Source of the DNA: JAEWWD01 sp964440115
Lineage (GTDB): Bacteria; Bacillota; Clostridia; Christensenellales; CAG-138
Assembly: GCA_964440115.1 (NCBI GenBank)
Contig: CAYTPV010000004.1
Coordinates: 333,230 to 397,229 of the forward strand
Length of the DNA: 64,000 nucleotides
Direction: 5' to 3'
Shown: piece by piece, positions 16,250-25,181 of the stretch
How the letters are laid out: each line of letters opens with the position of its first letter
Numbering within the stretch: the first letter of the stretch is position 1
Program-made: the position numbers and the translations under genes
The notes under the pieces: generated by a model
What the model was told of the DNA's origin: nothing
Database searches by the model: none
Seen by the model: the letters and a program-made list of their open reading frames with translations, nothing else

Positions 16250-18637
16250 ATGTTGCAGACACTACCGGTTATCCCGCTGCGCGGAATGGTCGTACTTCCC
16301 GGAGAAATTGTGCATTGCGATGCCGGCCGCAAAAAAACTCTGGCCGCCATACAAACCGCCGCTTCCGGTGATGGAATGGCGTTCTTTTGTGCGCAGAAAG
16401 ATGCGCAGGAAGCAGAACCGGGGAAAGACTCTTTGCATGCTATAGGCACAGTGTGCCGTATCAAGCAGGTATTCCGCATACAGGGCGACGGCATACATAT
16501 GCTGGTAACAGGTATTTCGCGTGCACATATCACAGGATTCACATCGGAGGAACCGTACTTTGAAGCCAATGTGTACGATTTGGTACTGACCGATGGGGAA
16601 CCAGCTGCTATTGAAGCGCTCAGAAGGCGTGTGCTTGAGAATTTTGCGGAATACGCAAAGCTTACCGGCAAACTGACTTCCAGCCAGAGGTCTTCTGCGG
16701 AAGCCTTGGCCGATGCCGGTGAGTTTGCTGACGCTGTCGCGGCACTTGTCATCACAGACATCAATGATCGCCAGCGTCTGCTTGAAGAAAGCAATGCGCA
16801 GGAACGGCTGATGCTGTTGGCAACCATGCTGTATCGGGAACTGGAAGTGTTACGGCTGGACCAGCAGATTTCCCAGAAGCTCCATGATGAAATAGAGAAA
16901 AATCAAAAAGAGCATTATCTGCGTGAGAAAATTCGCGTTATCCGCAAAGAGCTTGGGGAGGACGACGAACAGGAAGCGGACGCGTACCGCAAGCGTATGG
17001 AGCAAAAGCAATTGCCGGAAGCTGTTGCGGAGCGGCTGAAAAAAGAAATCTCCCGGCTGGAGTCTCTGCCGACGGGTTCACACGAGACGCCAATTACGCG
17101 CAGTTACATTGAATGCGTGCTGGATTTGCCTTGGTTAGAGCAAACACAGGATCATATTGATATTGCGCATGCGCGTGAGGTGCTTGAGCGCAATCATTAT
17201 GGCATGGAAAAGGTCAAGGATCGAATTTTGGAATACCTTGCCGTACAAAAGCTTACTGGCAAGCCCAGCGGGCAGATACTTTGCCTGGCGGGACCTCCGG
17301 GCGTAGGTAAGACATCCATCGTGGCGTCCATAGCCGAGGCGATGGGGCGGAGTTTTGTGCGCATGAGTCTGGGCGGTATTAGGGACGAGGCCGAAATACG
17401 CGGTCATAGGCGCACCTATATAGGTGCGATGCCTGGGCGTATCATCGCCGCGATGCGCCAGGCCGGGTCGGCCAACCCTGTTTTGTTGTTTGACGAGATA
17501 GACAAACTTGCTTCCGACTACCGGGGTGATCCTGCGGCTGCAATGCTTGAGGTATTGGACGGAGCGCAGAACTTTGCGTTTAAAGATCATTTTCTGGAGC
17601 TTCCTTATGACCTTTCTAAGGCGATGCTGCTGACTACGGCAAATGACGAGCAGAATATCCCCAGGCCGCTGCTGGACCGCATGGAAGTCATCCATGTGCA
17701 AAGCTATCTTGCCGAAGAAAAACTGCAGATAGCAAAGCGTCATCTTCTGCCTAAACAGCTGGAACTGCACGGGCTGAAAAAGAGCAACCTGCGTATTACG
17801 GACGGGCAGATTGCATCAATAATCAGCGGATATACGCGCGAGGCAGGCGTTCGCGAGCTTGATCGTATGCTGGGGGCAGTCTGCCGAAAAGCGGCGTGCG
17901 AAATCGCTCAGGGCAAAACGCGCGTCACAATGAGCGCCCAGCGGTTGAACGAATTTCTTGGTCAGCCGCGCTATCGCGATGAAGAAGCGCGAGAGTGTGA
18001 TGAGGTTGGCGTGGTGACTGGTCTTGCGTGGACGCCTTCCGGAGGCGAGACGCTCAGCATAGAAGCCGCTGTAACGCCGGGCACCGGATCGGTGCAGTTG
18101 ACGGGGCATCTTGGCGATGTCATGCAAGAATCCGGCCGCGCAGCAATGACTTACGTTCGCGCGCATGCCCATGAGTGGGGCCTTGAAGCAGATTCACTGG
18201 CCAAACAGGACGTTCACCTGCACGTTCCGCAGGGAGCGGTACCGAAAGATGGCCCAAGTGCCGGTATTGCCATGGCGACAGCCATATTGAGCGCGCTAAC
18301 GAAGATTCCTGTTCATGCCGATAGGGCAATGACGGGGGAGATCACGCTTCGCGGGCGAGTGCTGCCGATCGGCGGCGTGCGGGAAAAATCCCTGGCGGCG
18401 CTGCGAGCGGGTATTACGCGAGTCGTACTGCCTGCAGGCAATAAAAAGGATATTGAGGAAATACCGGAGCATATACGCGGCGGGTTTGATTTCCGTTTTG
18501 TGGAAACACTTGATGAGGTGTTTTCCGAAATGCTTACACAAAAACCGGCCAAAACTGAAATCCGGCAGGAATATTCATATTATCCAGCCCAGCCTTGCGC
18601 CGCGGACTGGCAGGCTCAGAAAGGGGCGAACGCATGA
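16250..18637 (+). CDS. lon: ATP-dependent protease La (Lon)
   Basis: Cytosolic ATP-dependent serine protease of about 795 residues that degrades misfolded and regulatory proteins. It has an N-terminal LAN domain beginning LPVIPLRGMVVLPGE, a helical linker, an AAA+ domain with GPPGVGKTSI and LLFDEIDKL, and a protease domain with the catalytic Ser in KDGPSAGIAM and the Lys in GGVREKSLAA. Length is normal for the family. I prefer the ATG at 16250 (nine bases from GAGG) over the one at 16244. The stop codon overlaps the engB start (ATGA), so translation is coupled. Confidence 0.96.
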   Translation: MLQTLPVIPLRGMVVLPGEIVHCDAGRKKTLAAIQTAASGDGMAFFCAQKDAQEAEPGKDSLHAIGTVCRIKQVFRIQGDGIHMLVTGISRAHITGFTSEEPYFEANVYDLVLTDGEPAAIEALRRRVLENFAEYAKLTGKLTSSQRSSAEALADAGEFADAVAALVITDINDRQRLLEESNAQERLMLLATMLYRELEVLRLDQQISQKLHDEIEKNQKEHYLREKIRVIRKELGEDDEQEADAYRKRMEQKQLPEAVAERLKKEISRLESLPTGSHETPITRSYIECVLDLPWLEQTQDHIDIAHAREVLERNHYGMEKVKDRILEYLAVQKLTGKPSGQILCLAGPPGVGKTSIVASIAEAMGRSFVRMSLGGIRDEAEIRGHRRTYIGAMPGRIIAAMRQAGSANPVLLFDEIDKLASDYRGDPAAAMLEVLDGAQNFAFKDHFLELPYDLSKAMLLTTANDEQNIPRPLLDRMEVIHVQSYLAEEKLQIAKRHLLPKQLELHGLKKSNLRITDGQIASIISGYTREAGVRELDRMLGAVCRKAACEIAQGKTRVTMSAQRLNEFLGQPRYRDEEARECDEVGVVTGLAWTPSGGETLSIEAAVTPGTGSVQLTGHLGDVMQESGRAAMTYVRAHAHEWGLEADSLAKQDVHLHVPQGAVPKDGPSAGIAMATAILSALTKIPVHADRAMTGEITLRGRVLPIGGVREKSLAALRAGITRVVLPAGNKKDIEEIPEHIRGGFDFRFVETLDEVFSEMLTQKPAKTEIRQEYSYYPAQPCAADWQAQKGANA

Positions 18638-19251
18638 ACGAATCGGAGGCGTTTGCCATACGGCAGGCGGAATTTCTCAAAAGCGTCGGACCGGGGTCAC
18701 CCTATCCGGATAAGCTTTGCGCAGAAATTGCCATCGTCGGCAAATCAAACGTGGGGAAATCTTCGCTGATCAATTCACTGTGCAATAACTATAAGCTTGC
18801 GAAGACTTCACAAAGCCCGGGAAAAACAAGGCTGATCAATTTCTTTGTGATCAACCGCGCGTTCTACATAGTGGATTTGCCGGGCTACGGATTTGCAAAA
18901 GCGCCAAAAGAGCAGCAGCAGGCGTGGGGGGCGTTGATGGAGGAATATCTCTCATCAGGCCGTGTGACGCATCTGTTTCTGTTGTTAGATATCCGCCATG
19001 CGCCCACAGCGGAAGACAGGCAGATGTTTCAATGGATGCTGTACTATGGCGTGCCCTATACGCTCGTTGCGACGAAAGCGGATAAGCTGGCAAGATCAAA
19101 ACGCCAGATTTCCGCCAACGCAGCTGCAAAGGCGCTGGGCTCGCTTCCTTACGCGCTGCCTTATTCAGTAGAAGAAGGTCTGGGGCGTGAAGAGATGCTA
19201 CAAAGGATTGGTCAGATACTAAAAGACACCGATGCAAAGGTTGTCGAATAA
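18634..19251 (+). CDS. engB: Ribosome biogenesis GTPase EngB (YsxC/YihA)
   Basis: Small TRAFAC GTPase of 205 residues needed for 50S subunit assembly. G1 is GKSNVGKSSLIN, G2 Thr lies in SPGKTRLINF, G3 is DLPGYGFAK and G4 TKADK. The start is the ATG overlapping the lon stop by four bases (ATGA at 18634), so it is translationally coupled to lon. The lonB-lon-engB order matches other Firmicutes. Nothing unusual in the sequence. Confidence 0.96.
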   Translation: MNESEAFAIRQAEFLKSVGPGSPYPDKLCAEIAIVGKSNVGKSSLINSLCNNYKLAKTSQSPGKTRLINFFVINRAFYIVDLPGYGFAKAPKEQQQAWGALMEEYLSSGRVTHLFLLLDIRHAPTAEDRQMFQWMLYYGVPYTLVATKADKLARSKRQISANAAAKALGSLPYALPYSVEEGLGREEMLQRIGQILKDTDAKVVE

Positions 19252-19279
19252 TATTTTTACGTATGACCGCATACGATGC

Positions 19280-19308
19280 TTGACAGCATGGGCGGCCTTT
19301 CGCATAAT
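19280..19308 (+). promoter_or_regulatory. Sigma-A promoter of the zinc-ribbon gene
   Basis: TTGACA (19280-19285), a 17-base spacer and CATAAT (19303-19308). The start would be near 19315, giving a GC-rich 75-base leader with a GGCCGGCC palindrome before the ATG at 19389. Confidence 0.75.
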
Positions 19309-19388
19309 AGGATAGGGTTGCCGAGATATTTGGCGGTTGGGCCGGCCGCACTCAGTCCGGCATGGATACCGCAATGGAGGATGATAGC

Positions 19389-19811
19389 ATGGGCCTGCAC
19401 AAATGCCCCAGATGCGAACTGAACTATATTCGGGACGACGAAAAGTACTGCAACGTCTGCCGCCGCCAAATGAAGGGCGAAGCGGATGATTCGGAAGATA
19501 TGCAGAACATTTGCTTGGAATGCGGGGAAAATCCCGCGCTTGCCGGGCAAGAGCTTTGCGGGTATTGTCTGAGCGAACGCCGCAGGCGTGAGAAGATGGA
19601 GACGCTGATGGAACAGCCGACTCCAATCGCGATGGACATGACACAGCTTGACGAGATAGACGTGCCTTTGTCTTCCGATATTCCGAGTGAGGATCTGCAG
19701 GAGATCCACAAGGAATTCGGCGATGGAGAGGACGAAGAGGGTCTGCTGGAAGAAGACATGGAGGAAGATGAACTGGCAGGCGATTTCTCAGATGAGGATG
19801 ATGAGGAGTAA
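19389..19811 (+). CDS. Zinc-ribbon protein with acidic tail
   Basis: Protein of 140 residues with two CxxC pairs near the N terminus (CPRC...CNVC) and a second set (CLEC...CGYC) by residue 65, enough for two zinc sites. A hinge follows, then a C-terminal tail of about 40 residues made mostly of Glu and Asp (EEDMEEDELAGDFSDEDDEE). It looks like a small nucleic-acid- or protein-binding adaptor; I do not recognise a named family. GGAGG ends eight bases before the ATG at 19389. It has its own promoter, and the metallophosphoesterase gene starts 78 bases later, perhaps on the same transcript. Confidence 0.7.
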   Translation: MGLHKCPRCELNYIRDDEKYCNVCRRQMKGEADDSEDMQNICLECGENPALAGQELCGYCLSERRRREKMETLMEQPTPIAMDMTQLDEIDVPLSSDIPSEDLQEIHKEFGDGEDEEGLLEEDMEEDELAGDFSDEDDEE

Positions 19812-19889
19812 CGCTTCTTGTAACACAAAGCGGCTCCTGTGATCGGAGCGCACCCCATGCGCTTCCCCCGCATGTAAGGAGAAGAAGGC

Positions 19890-20579
19890 ATGAAGGTGTT
19901 TGCGATTGGAGATTTGCATCTGTCCGGTGGGGCAGATAAGCCAATGGACGTATTTGGTCCGGCTTGGCAAAACCATGCGCAGCGAATTGCTGACTCTTGG
20001 TCGGCTTGTGTCTCGCAGGAAGATTTGGTGCTTTTGCCGGGGGATTTTAGTTGGGCCATGCACCTTGAACAGACGCAGTCGGATATGGAATGGCTTGCGG
20101 CACTGCCTGGTACCAAGCTCTTAATACGCGGAAATCATGATTATTGGTGGAATTCCGTGACACAAGTCCGTGCGGCTTTGCCACGTTCCATGCATGTGCT
20201 TCAGAATGACTTTTATTCGTTTCACGGGCTTCATATTGCGGGGACTCGCGGATGGGTGTGTCCCGGCAGTTCGGTGTTTTCGCCCGACGATCAGAAGATT
20301 TATGATCGTGAGGTAATGCGGCTTGGACTTTCCTTGTCAAGGCTGCCGGATAATGGGCGACGCATAGCCATGCTGCATTATCCGCCATTCAATGAGAATC
20401 GTGCTCCATCGGGATTTTCTGAGCAGTTGGAACGGGCGAAGGTAGAACTTGCGGTGTATGGCCATTTGCATGGCAGGAGCTGCAGGGGCGGATTTGAAGG
20501 ATTTCGAAACGGCGTGGAATACAGATTGGTTTCTGCCGACCACATTGGGTTTGCGCCCAAACTGATGCTGGAGCTTTAA
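19890..20579 (+). CDS. Calcineurin-like metallophosphoesterase
   Basis: Soluble phosphoesterase of 229 residues. The dinuclear metal site is complete: GDLHLSG (residues 7-13), LPGDFSW, RGNHDYWW, a His in MLHYPPF and GHLHGRS. Conserved relatives in Firmicutes are annotated only as phosphohydrolases; the substrate is unknown. AAGGAGAAGAAGG precedes the ATG. It is followed at once by a strong terminator and probably shares the upstream promoter of the zinc-ribbon gene. Confidence 0.85.
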   Translation: MKVFAIGDLHLSGGADKPMDVFGPAWQNHAQRIADSWSACVSQEDLVLLPGDFSWAMHLEQTQSDMEWLAALPGTKLLIRGNHDYWWNSVTQVRAALPRSMHVLQNDFYSFHGLHIAGTRGWVCPGSSVFSPDDQKIYDREVMRLGLSLSRLPDNGRRIAMLHYPPFNENRAPSGFSEQLERAKVELAVYGHLHGRSCRGGFEGFRNGVEYRLVSADHIGFAPKLMLEL

Positions 20580-20590
20580 CAAATTAAATG

Positions 20591-20621
20591 AAGGCCGTAT
20601 GCGAACGCATACGGCCTTTTT
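20591..20621. terminator. Terminator between convergent genes
   Basis: AAGGCCGTATGCG (20591-20603) and CGCATACGGCCTT (20606-20618) form a perfect 13-bp stem followed by T residues. On the minus strand it is also followed by a short T-run, so it can serve both transcripts. Confidence 0.9.
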
Positions 20622-20636
20622 CGTGTGTCTCAATGG

Positions 20637-21557
20637 CTACTCTATAACGATTTGGATATTGGAATGATAAGAAGGTTCCATACCGGGTAAAGCGACTGCA
20701 TCCGTAAACAATACCTTGCCGGAATATTGCTGCAGTAAGGCCACAATATTTGGTGCAGGCCGGTTATCCTTTCGGTCGCTGGATACGCACACGATGGTGA
20801 TTTCTGGGCGCAGTGCGGCGATAGCGGTTTCTGTCATAGATTCCGCACACGCATGGTGCGGCGCTTTGAGGAGATAGCAGGGTTCAGGCAATTCGGGCCA
20901 GTAGCTTGCGTAAACGTCCGCGGCGAGCATAATACTCTTGCCATGATACCGTAGAAGCATGCGGATTCCGGTGAGATTGGTGCACTCGCCGGAAAAGTCC
21001 AATTCAAACCTGTCCGGTGTGCCCAAAAGCAATCCGTCCAGCGCCTGCTTTTGCCTATCATACAGATATTCGGGGCCGCACAAAATGTCTGCCTCTAACT
21101 CTGGAGTAAAGCGAAGTGTCCGGCTGCGATTTGCTTCAAATAAAGTCCCACCCTGAAGTTTGGCAGTACGAAGCGCATGCGTGAGTATGTTCAACGTTTT
21201 CACGGTGCTTCTGGCCGTCTTTGAGAAGGACGGCTCCGCAAATGCCTGCCTATCGAGCAGAGTTCGAGGCGGCAAATACGTTGACCAGAGTTCTTTTGTC
21301 GGTATCCGCGATAATACTCCGTTTACGCCGCCGATATGATCGCGATGAAGGTGTGTGAGCACGAGCAGATCCAGACGTGAAATTCCTTCCCTGCTCAAAA
21401 AATCAACAGCGCTGATGCGTTGTGAAAGCTCGCCGCCATCGCCTATTTCAATGTCTCCACAGTCGACAAGCATAGCGAAGGTAGTTTGGTCGCTTTGTTT
21501 TTCACGGATAAGTATGGCGTCTCCATATCCGATGTTGATGAAATCGAGAAGAAGCAT
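20637..21557 (-). CDS. Metallo-beta-lactamase-fold hydrolase (ComEC/Rec2-like domain)
   Basis: Soluble protein of 306 residues with the MBL signature HLHRDHIGG near residue 95, an opening strand LLLDFINIGYGDAILI typical of ComEC-like stand-alone MBL domains, a metal-ligand Asp in LAADVYASY and a His in LKAPHHACAE. No signal peptide or membrane segment is visible. Many such proteins are phosphodiesterases or nucleases; the substrate is not deducible. It is the last gene of the minus-strand operon that begins at 28983, 44 bases after the HTH-less LacI gene. Confidence 0.75.
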   Translation of the reverse strand: MLLLDFINIGYGDAILIREKQSDQTTFAMLVDCGDIEIGDGGELSQRISAVDFLSREGISRLDLLVLTHLHRDHIGGVNGVLSRIPTKELWSTYLPPRTLLDRQAFAEPSFSKTARSTVKTLNILTHALRTAKLQGGTLFEANRSRTLRFTPELEADILCGPEYLYDRQKQALDGLLLGTPDRFELDFSGECTNLTGIRMLLRYHGKSIMLAADVYASYWPELPEPCYLLKAPHHACAESMTETAIAALRPEITIVCVSSDRKDNRPAPNIVALLQQYSGKVLFTDAVALPGMEPSYHSNIQIVIE

Positions 21558-21601
21558 CGCATATTCCTTAATCGCAGGCTGTCATTAAGCCGCGGCAAAT
21601 G

Positions 21602-22477
21602 CTAAAACGTGCTGCGTGAAACGAGCTGAGGAGGCAAAATTCTATGAGGCGCACTCGTTTCCCCATTTTGTATATCCAGGAGCAGCTGAACGGCAATACC
21701 GGCCAAATCTGCGTCGGGACCGACGCTTGAAAGGCCATGCTTGGGCAGGGCGGCAAACGGCGTATTGCCAAACCCAATAAGCGCATATTCACTGCCGACA
21801 GGAAGATTTTTTTCGCGCAGCGCCTGCCAGGCCCCTATGGCAAGAAAATCATCAGCCGCCGCAATCGCAGTCGGCGGGTCTCCTGATATAAGCAGCTGCA
21901 GCACGGCCTGATAGCTCTCTTCAAGCCGTATGCCTGCTGCTGTATTTACTACATGCAGCTTTGCGCCGTCACATGTCCGTACAGCGTCTGAAAACCCCTT
22001 TAATCGGTCGGAGTAGGCAATGGAATGCACAGGATACGTCAGGAACGCCAGTTTTCTGTGTCCGTACAGCAGCAATCGTTCTGCCGCCAGTTGTCCGGCC
22101 CTTTCATTATCCATTGCTACATAACCAAGCGTCTCCTTGTGCGTACGGCAGCCAAGCAGAACTGTGGGAATGCCTAATTCTGCGTAAAGTTCGTAGCTGT
22201 CGTCGCAGATGGGCATGGCAATAATGCCTGACACATTGGACTTCAACAAGGAAACACATAGTGCCTCCCGCTGCAGACTATTCTGCGCATTGCAGACAAA
22301 CGCCGTAAGCCCAAACGACCTTACGATACGTTTGAGCTTATCCGCCAGATCAGGATATATTGGATTTACTTCAGTGGGAATAACAATGCCTATTGTTTTG
22401 CATTTAGAGGAGCATGTATCTGAGTGATAGGCAAATTCCTCTAATGCAGCATTCAGACCGCTGGATTTTCCGCACAT
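21602..22477 (-). CDS. LacI-family effector domain without DNA-binding region
   Basis: Protein of 291 residues matching the periplasmic-binding-like sensor domain of LacI/GalR regulators: KTIGIVIPTEVNPIYPDL, then VSGIIAMPICD, YVAMDNERAGQLAAERL, IAAADDFLAIGAW and YALIGFGNTPFA. The first residues (NAALEEFAYHSDT) correspond to the end of the hinge, so the entire helix-turn-helix of about 45 residues is missing. The frame upstream stays open for about 15 codons but contains no HTH. The ATG at 22477 overlaps the stop of the HAD gene by 25 bases. It is either a regulator beheaded by a deletion or a free-standing ligand-binding protein. Confidence 0.8.
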   Translation of the reverse strand: MCGKSSGLNAALEEFAYHSDTCSSKCKTIGIVIPTEVNPIYPDLADKLKRIVRSFGLTAFVCNAQNSLQREALCVSLLKSNVSGIIAMPICDDSYELYAELGIPTVLLGCRTHKETLGYVAMDNERAGQLAAERLLLYGHRKLAFLTYPVHSIAYSDRLKGFSDAVRTCDGAKLHVVNTAAGIRLEESYQAVLQLLISGDPPTAIAAADDFLAIGAWQALREKNLPVGSEYALIGFGNTPFAALPKHGLSSVGPDADLAGIAVQLLLDIQNGETSAPHRILPPQLVSRSTF

Positions 22478-23229
22478 GATGCCGAAACCTGTGATTTTAG
22501 TATGGTATATACATCAAAAATATCGTCGAGGACATAATCCGGTTCAATAAGTCCAACGTATTTCACATCTCTCGATGCGGTCAGGAAGGAATGGATCATC
22601 ATTGTCATTCCAAAACCGACATTTTTTGGGCCTATGATGTCGCGCGAGAGCGTATCTCCTACATAAACGCAGGTTTCAGGATTGACCCGCATTTGGTGCA
22701 GTGAAATACGGAATATATTGGGATGCGGCTTGCGATATCCAACAATGCTCGAAAGCGTCACGTCTTCGAAGAAAGAACGGATATTGTATTCTTCGAGTGT
22801 TTCAAACACTTGAAAAAGGCTGGCTGTGTTGCTGATAACGCCCATACGCATGCCCAGGCTGCGCAATCCTTCAAGCAGTTCGGGAACATGGGGCCGCATC
22901 TTGCGGTTGAAATATGTAAGCTCCCACATATGCGCGAGGTCTTCGGCAATAGGGATGATTTTCTCAGTATCAATGCCAAGATCGCTCAGGGCGTATCCGG
23001 CCCAAATCTGCTCGGGTTTCAATTCTGTGCAGGTTTTCTCGCCATATGCCTTATAGCGAGCCATGCCAGAATGTACTTTCCTTTGTAATTCTTCAATGCC
23101 GATATCGGGCATCAAATTATGACGCGATAGAATATCCGCGACACCCTCTATGGATTTTCGCATGGTTGTCTCATCGGAATACAGATCTTCTATGGTACCC
23201 CCCATATCGAACAAGACGGTATTGATCAT
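22453..23229 (-). CDS. HAD-superfamily phosphatase (distal copy in importer operon)
   Basis: HAD hydrolase of 258 residues related to the three tandem copies at 10.9-13.2 kb and to the one at 28.2 kb. Motif I is FDMGGTIED, motif II GVISNTASLF, motif III YRKPHPNIF and motif IV YVGDTLSRDIIG, so all catalytic motifs are intact. The cap carries the conserved QIWAGYALSDLG segment. AGGAAGTG precedes the ATG and the gap from the membrane-protein stop is four bases. It belongs to the importer operon and probably acts on an imported phosphorylated substrate. Confidence 0.85.
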   Translation of the reverse strand: MINTVLFDMGGTIEDLYSDETTMRKSIEGVADILSRHNLMPDIGIEELQRKVHSGMARYKAYGEKTCTELKPEQIWAGYALSDLGIDTEKIIPIAEDLAHMWELTYFNRKMRPHVPELLEGLRSLGMRMGVISNTASLFQVFETLEEYNIRSFFEDVTLSSIVGYRKPHPNIFRISLHQMRVNPETCVYVGDTLSRDIIGPKNVGFGMTMMIHSFLTASRDVKYVGLIEPDYVLDDIFDVYTILKSQVSASCAENPAV

Positions 23230-23233
23230 AGAT

Positions 23234-23761
23234 TCACTTCCTCTTCCATTTCGGTAATTCCGGAACCGGGGTTTCTTGTTTGCGCCTGCGTTTTAGATAT
23301 AGATAGGCGCTGAATCCCCCTCCGGTTATGAGAGGGGCGGGAACGATCAAGGCGTACAGGCTCATGAATGTAACCCTGTCTTGCGGTGCCAATGAAAACA
23401 GCAGGTAAAAGAACGCAAACAGACTGAACAGCAACAGCCACACATAGCCTGCCGGTACAAGCTTATTATCTTTAATAACGAAGAACAACGAACAGCATAA
23501 AGCAGAACCGACAAGCGCAGGCACGAGGCTTTCCACAAGGGAGGCTAAGGCTGTGCTGACATGGGCGGATACAAGGCTGTTCAAAGGATCAATGAGCATG
23601 AAATAGCAAAGGCCATAAACCACTAAAAACAATATACTCAGTGAGAAGCTGTTTACAATAAACGTACTCTTCACCTTGCCGTTTTTCGTAAACAGGAATA
23701 TGTTCCAGAACTTGTCAGCTTTCGTTTCCTTGCGCTTTTCGGGAATACTTTTGTTTTCCAT
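23234..23761 (-). CDS. Four-helix membrane protein of unknown function
   Basis: Protein of 175 residues with a basic cytoplasmic start, about four transmembrane segments (around residues 40-60, 75-97, 104-123 and 131-152) and a basic C terminus YLKRRRKQETP. I do not recognise a family. It lies between the binding-protein gene (76 bases upstream, across a strong stem-loop) and a HAD gene (four bases downstream), so it is part of the importer operon and may be an accessory of the transporter. Confidence 0.65.
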   Translation of the reverse strand: MENKSIPEKRKETKADKFWNIFLFTKNGKVKSTFIVNSFSLSILFLVVYGLCYFMLIDPLNSLVSAHVSTALASLVESLVPALVGSALCCSLFFVIKDNKLVPAGYVWLLLFSLFAFFYLLFSLAPQDRVTFMSLYALIVPAPLITGGGFSAYLYLKRRRKQETPVPELPKWKRK

Positions 23762-23785
23762 TACGATCTCCGATTGTTTAGTAAA

Positions 23786-23810
23786 GGCGGGCAGCGGATC
23801 GCTGCCCGCC
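23786..23810 (-). other. Intra-operon stem-loop after the binding-protein gene
   Basis: GGCGGGCAGCG and CGCTGCCCGCC form a perfect 11-bp stem with a three-base loop, followed on the minus strand by only TTTACT. It is a partial terminator or an mRNA 3' stabiliser, a common way to raise binding-protein levels above the genes downstream. Confidence 0.7.
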
Positions 23811-23836
23811 CTGTTTCAAAATGCGTCGAAATTATA

Positions 23837-25141
23837 TTACATGTTCGGGTTCTTGTCGAGCCAGTAGGTCCAGAATTCCTGCACATCGAGGAATATGTCG
23901 TACACGCCCTTCATATCGCCAACGACAGCGCCGCTGCCGTTGATGTCGAACGGGTTGTTGGGGTTGGTGTAGTCGTCACGAATGGACCAGTTGCCCTGCT
24001 TGGTGAACGGCTCAAAGCCCTTGCCCTGGCCATCGGCCTCGCCCATCAGGTAACGGATGAACAAACGGGCGCCTGCCGGGTTGTCGCAGCCGGTAACGAG
24101 GTACAGGTAGTTGCAGTTCTGTACATTGGGGAACGGAGCAAGCTTGGTAACCCAATCAATGGTGTAGCCGTTGTCTTCGCGGTTGGTGATCTTGCCGGCG
24201 GAGCAGAAGCCGAGCGTTGGGGAATTGGGATCGGTGCCCGCGTTGACGGCTTCCACGATCTCATCGCCATCCTCAATGAACGTCAGCTTAAGCTGGGAGA
24301 GCCTGTAGAGGAATTCATAACCGGCGTTCTTTTCCGGCACATTGGTCGTCGCAGCTGCGTCATAGGTGTATTCGATGGGCTTGCCATACTTCTCTTCGTA
24401 AGCCTTGGCAAATTCATCGGCTTTCAGAATACAGTTGGCGTAGAACGTAAGGTACGTGGTATCGGAGCTCAAATCGGAGAATATGAGGTTGCATTTCTGC
24501 TTGCCGTTTGCATCGACTTCCACAAGATCCCACCAGTTCGAAATGGGAGCGCCATTGGGGAACGCGGTGGTGTTGTAATACCAGTAGTTCAGGCCTACAT
24601 AGAACGGCATGCCGTATTTCATCAGGTCTTTATTGGCAATGTGCTGGCAGATATCCGTGGGATAATACGTCTCAAGGTAGCCAAGCGGATAGAAATCGTA
24701 ATAGATTTCGCCGTTGCCGTCTTTGCATTGCAGGATATCCGCGTTGATGTTCTTGGACTTGGCTTCGATTTCAAGCTTGCTGACCGCTTCGGTCTGGTCG
24801 AGGTCGATGGCCTCAGCCTTCAGTTCCGGGTATTCTTCCATGAAGGCTTCGCAAGTTTTCTGCATGCGGCTGGAAATGGTGTAGACGGTGATGGTGCCGC
24901 CTTCCTTCTTGGCCAGATCATACAGTTCATCTTTGGTCATGCCGCTCCATTTGTCGTCAGTGACCACATTGCTGGGTTCCTCGGTGGCTGCCGGGGCCGC
25001 CGGTGCTGCGGAGTCTGCCGGGGCGGCGGGCTGGGCCGGAGCTTGGGTAGGGGCTGGTTCAGCGGCAGGTTTGGCGCACCCAGTGAATACCAGCGCACAA
25101 GTCATAAAAATGGCAAGAGCAAGAGCGAGGATTTTTTTCAT
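23837..25141 (-). CDS. ABC importer substrate-binding lipoprotein (iron/hexose-phosphate type)
   Basis: Extracytoplasmic lipoprotein of 434 residues. The signal peptide ends at Cys22 (LVFTGCAKP) and is followed by an Ala/Pro-rich tether of about 40 residues. The mature part resembles FbpA/AfuA-type binding proteins: GTITVYTISSRMQKTCEAF, SKLEIEAKSKNINADIL, FYVGLNYWYYNTTAFP. This family includes Fe(III) binders but also AfuA, which binds sugar phosphates, and phosphonate binders. The FbpA-type double-Tyr iron motif is not evident. With HAD phosphatases at both ends of the operon, a phosphorylated solute is more likely than iron; that is inference. Confidence 0.85.
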   Translation of the reverse strand: MKKILALALAIFMTCALVFTGCAKPAAEPAPTQAPAQPAAPADSAAPAAPAATEEPSNVVTDDKWSGMTKDELYDLAKKEGGTITVYTISSRMQKTCEAFMEEYPELKAEAIDLDQTEAVSKLEIEAKSKNINADILQCKDGNGEIYYDFYPLGYLETYYPTDICQHIANKDLMKYGMPFYVGLNYWYYNTTAFPNGAPISNWWDLVEVDANGKQKCNLIFSDLSSDTTYLTFYANCILKADEFAKAYEEKYGKPIEYTYDAAATTNVPEKNAGYEFLYRLSQLKLTFIEDGDEIVEAVNAGTDPNSPTLGFCSAGKITNREDNGYTIDWVTKLAPFPNVQNCNYLYLVTGCDNPAGARLFIRYLMGEADGQGKGFEPFTKQGNWSIRDDYTNPNNPFDINGSGAVVGDMKGVYDIFLDVQEFWTYWLDKNPNM

Positions 25142-25181
25142 GACTGTTCTCCTTTCTGGTTGGCATGTTATTCATGCGGCA

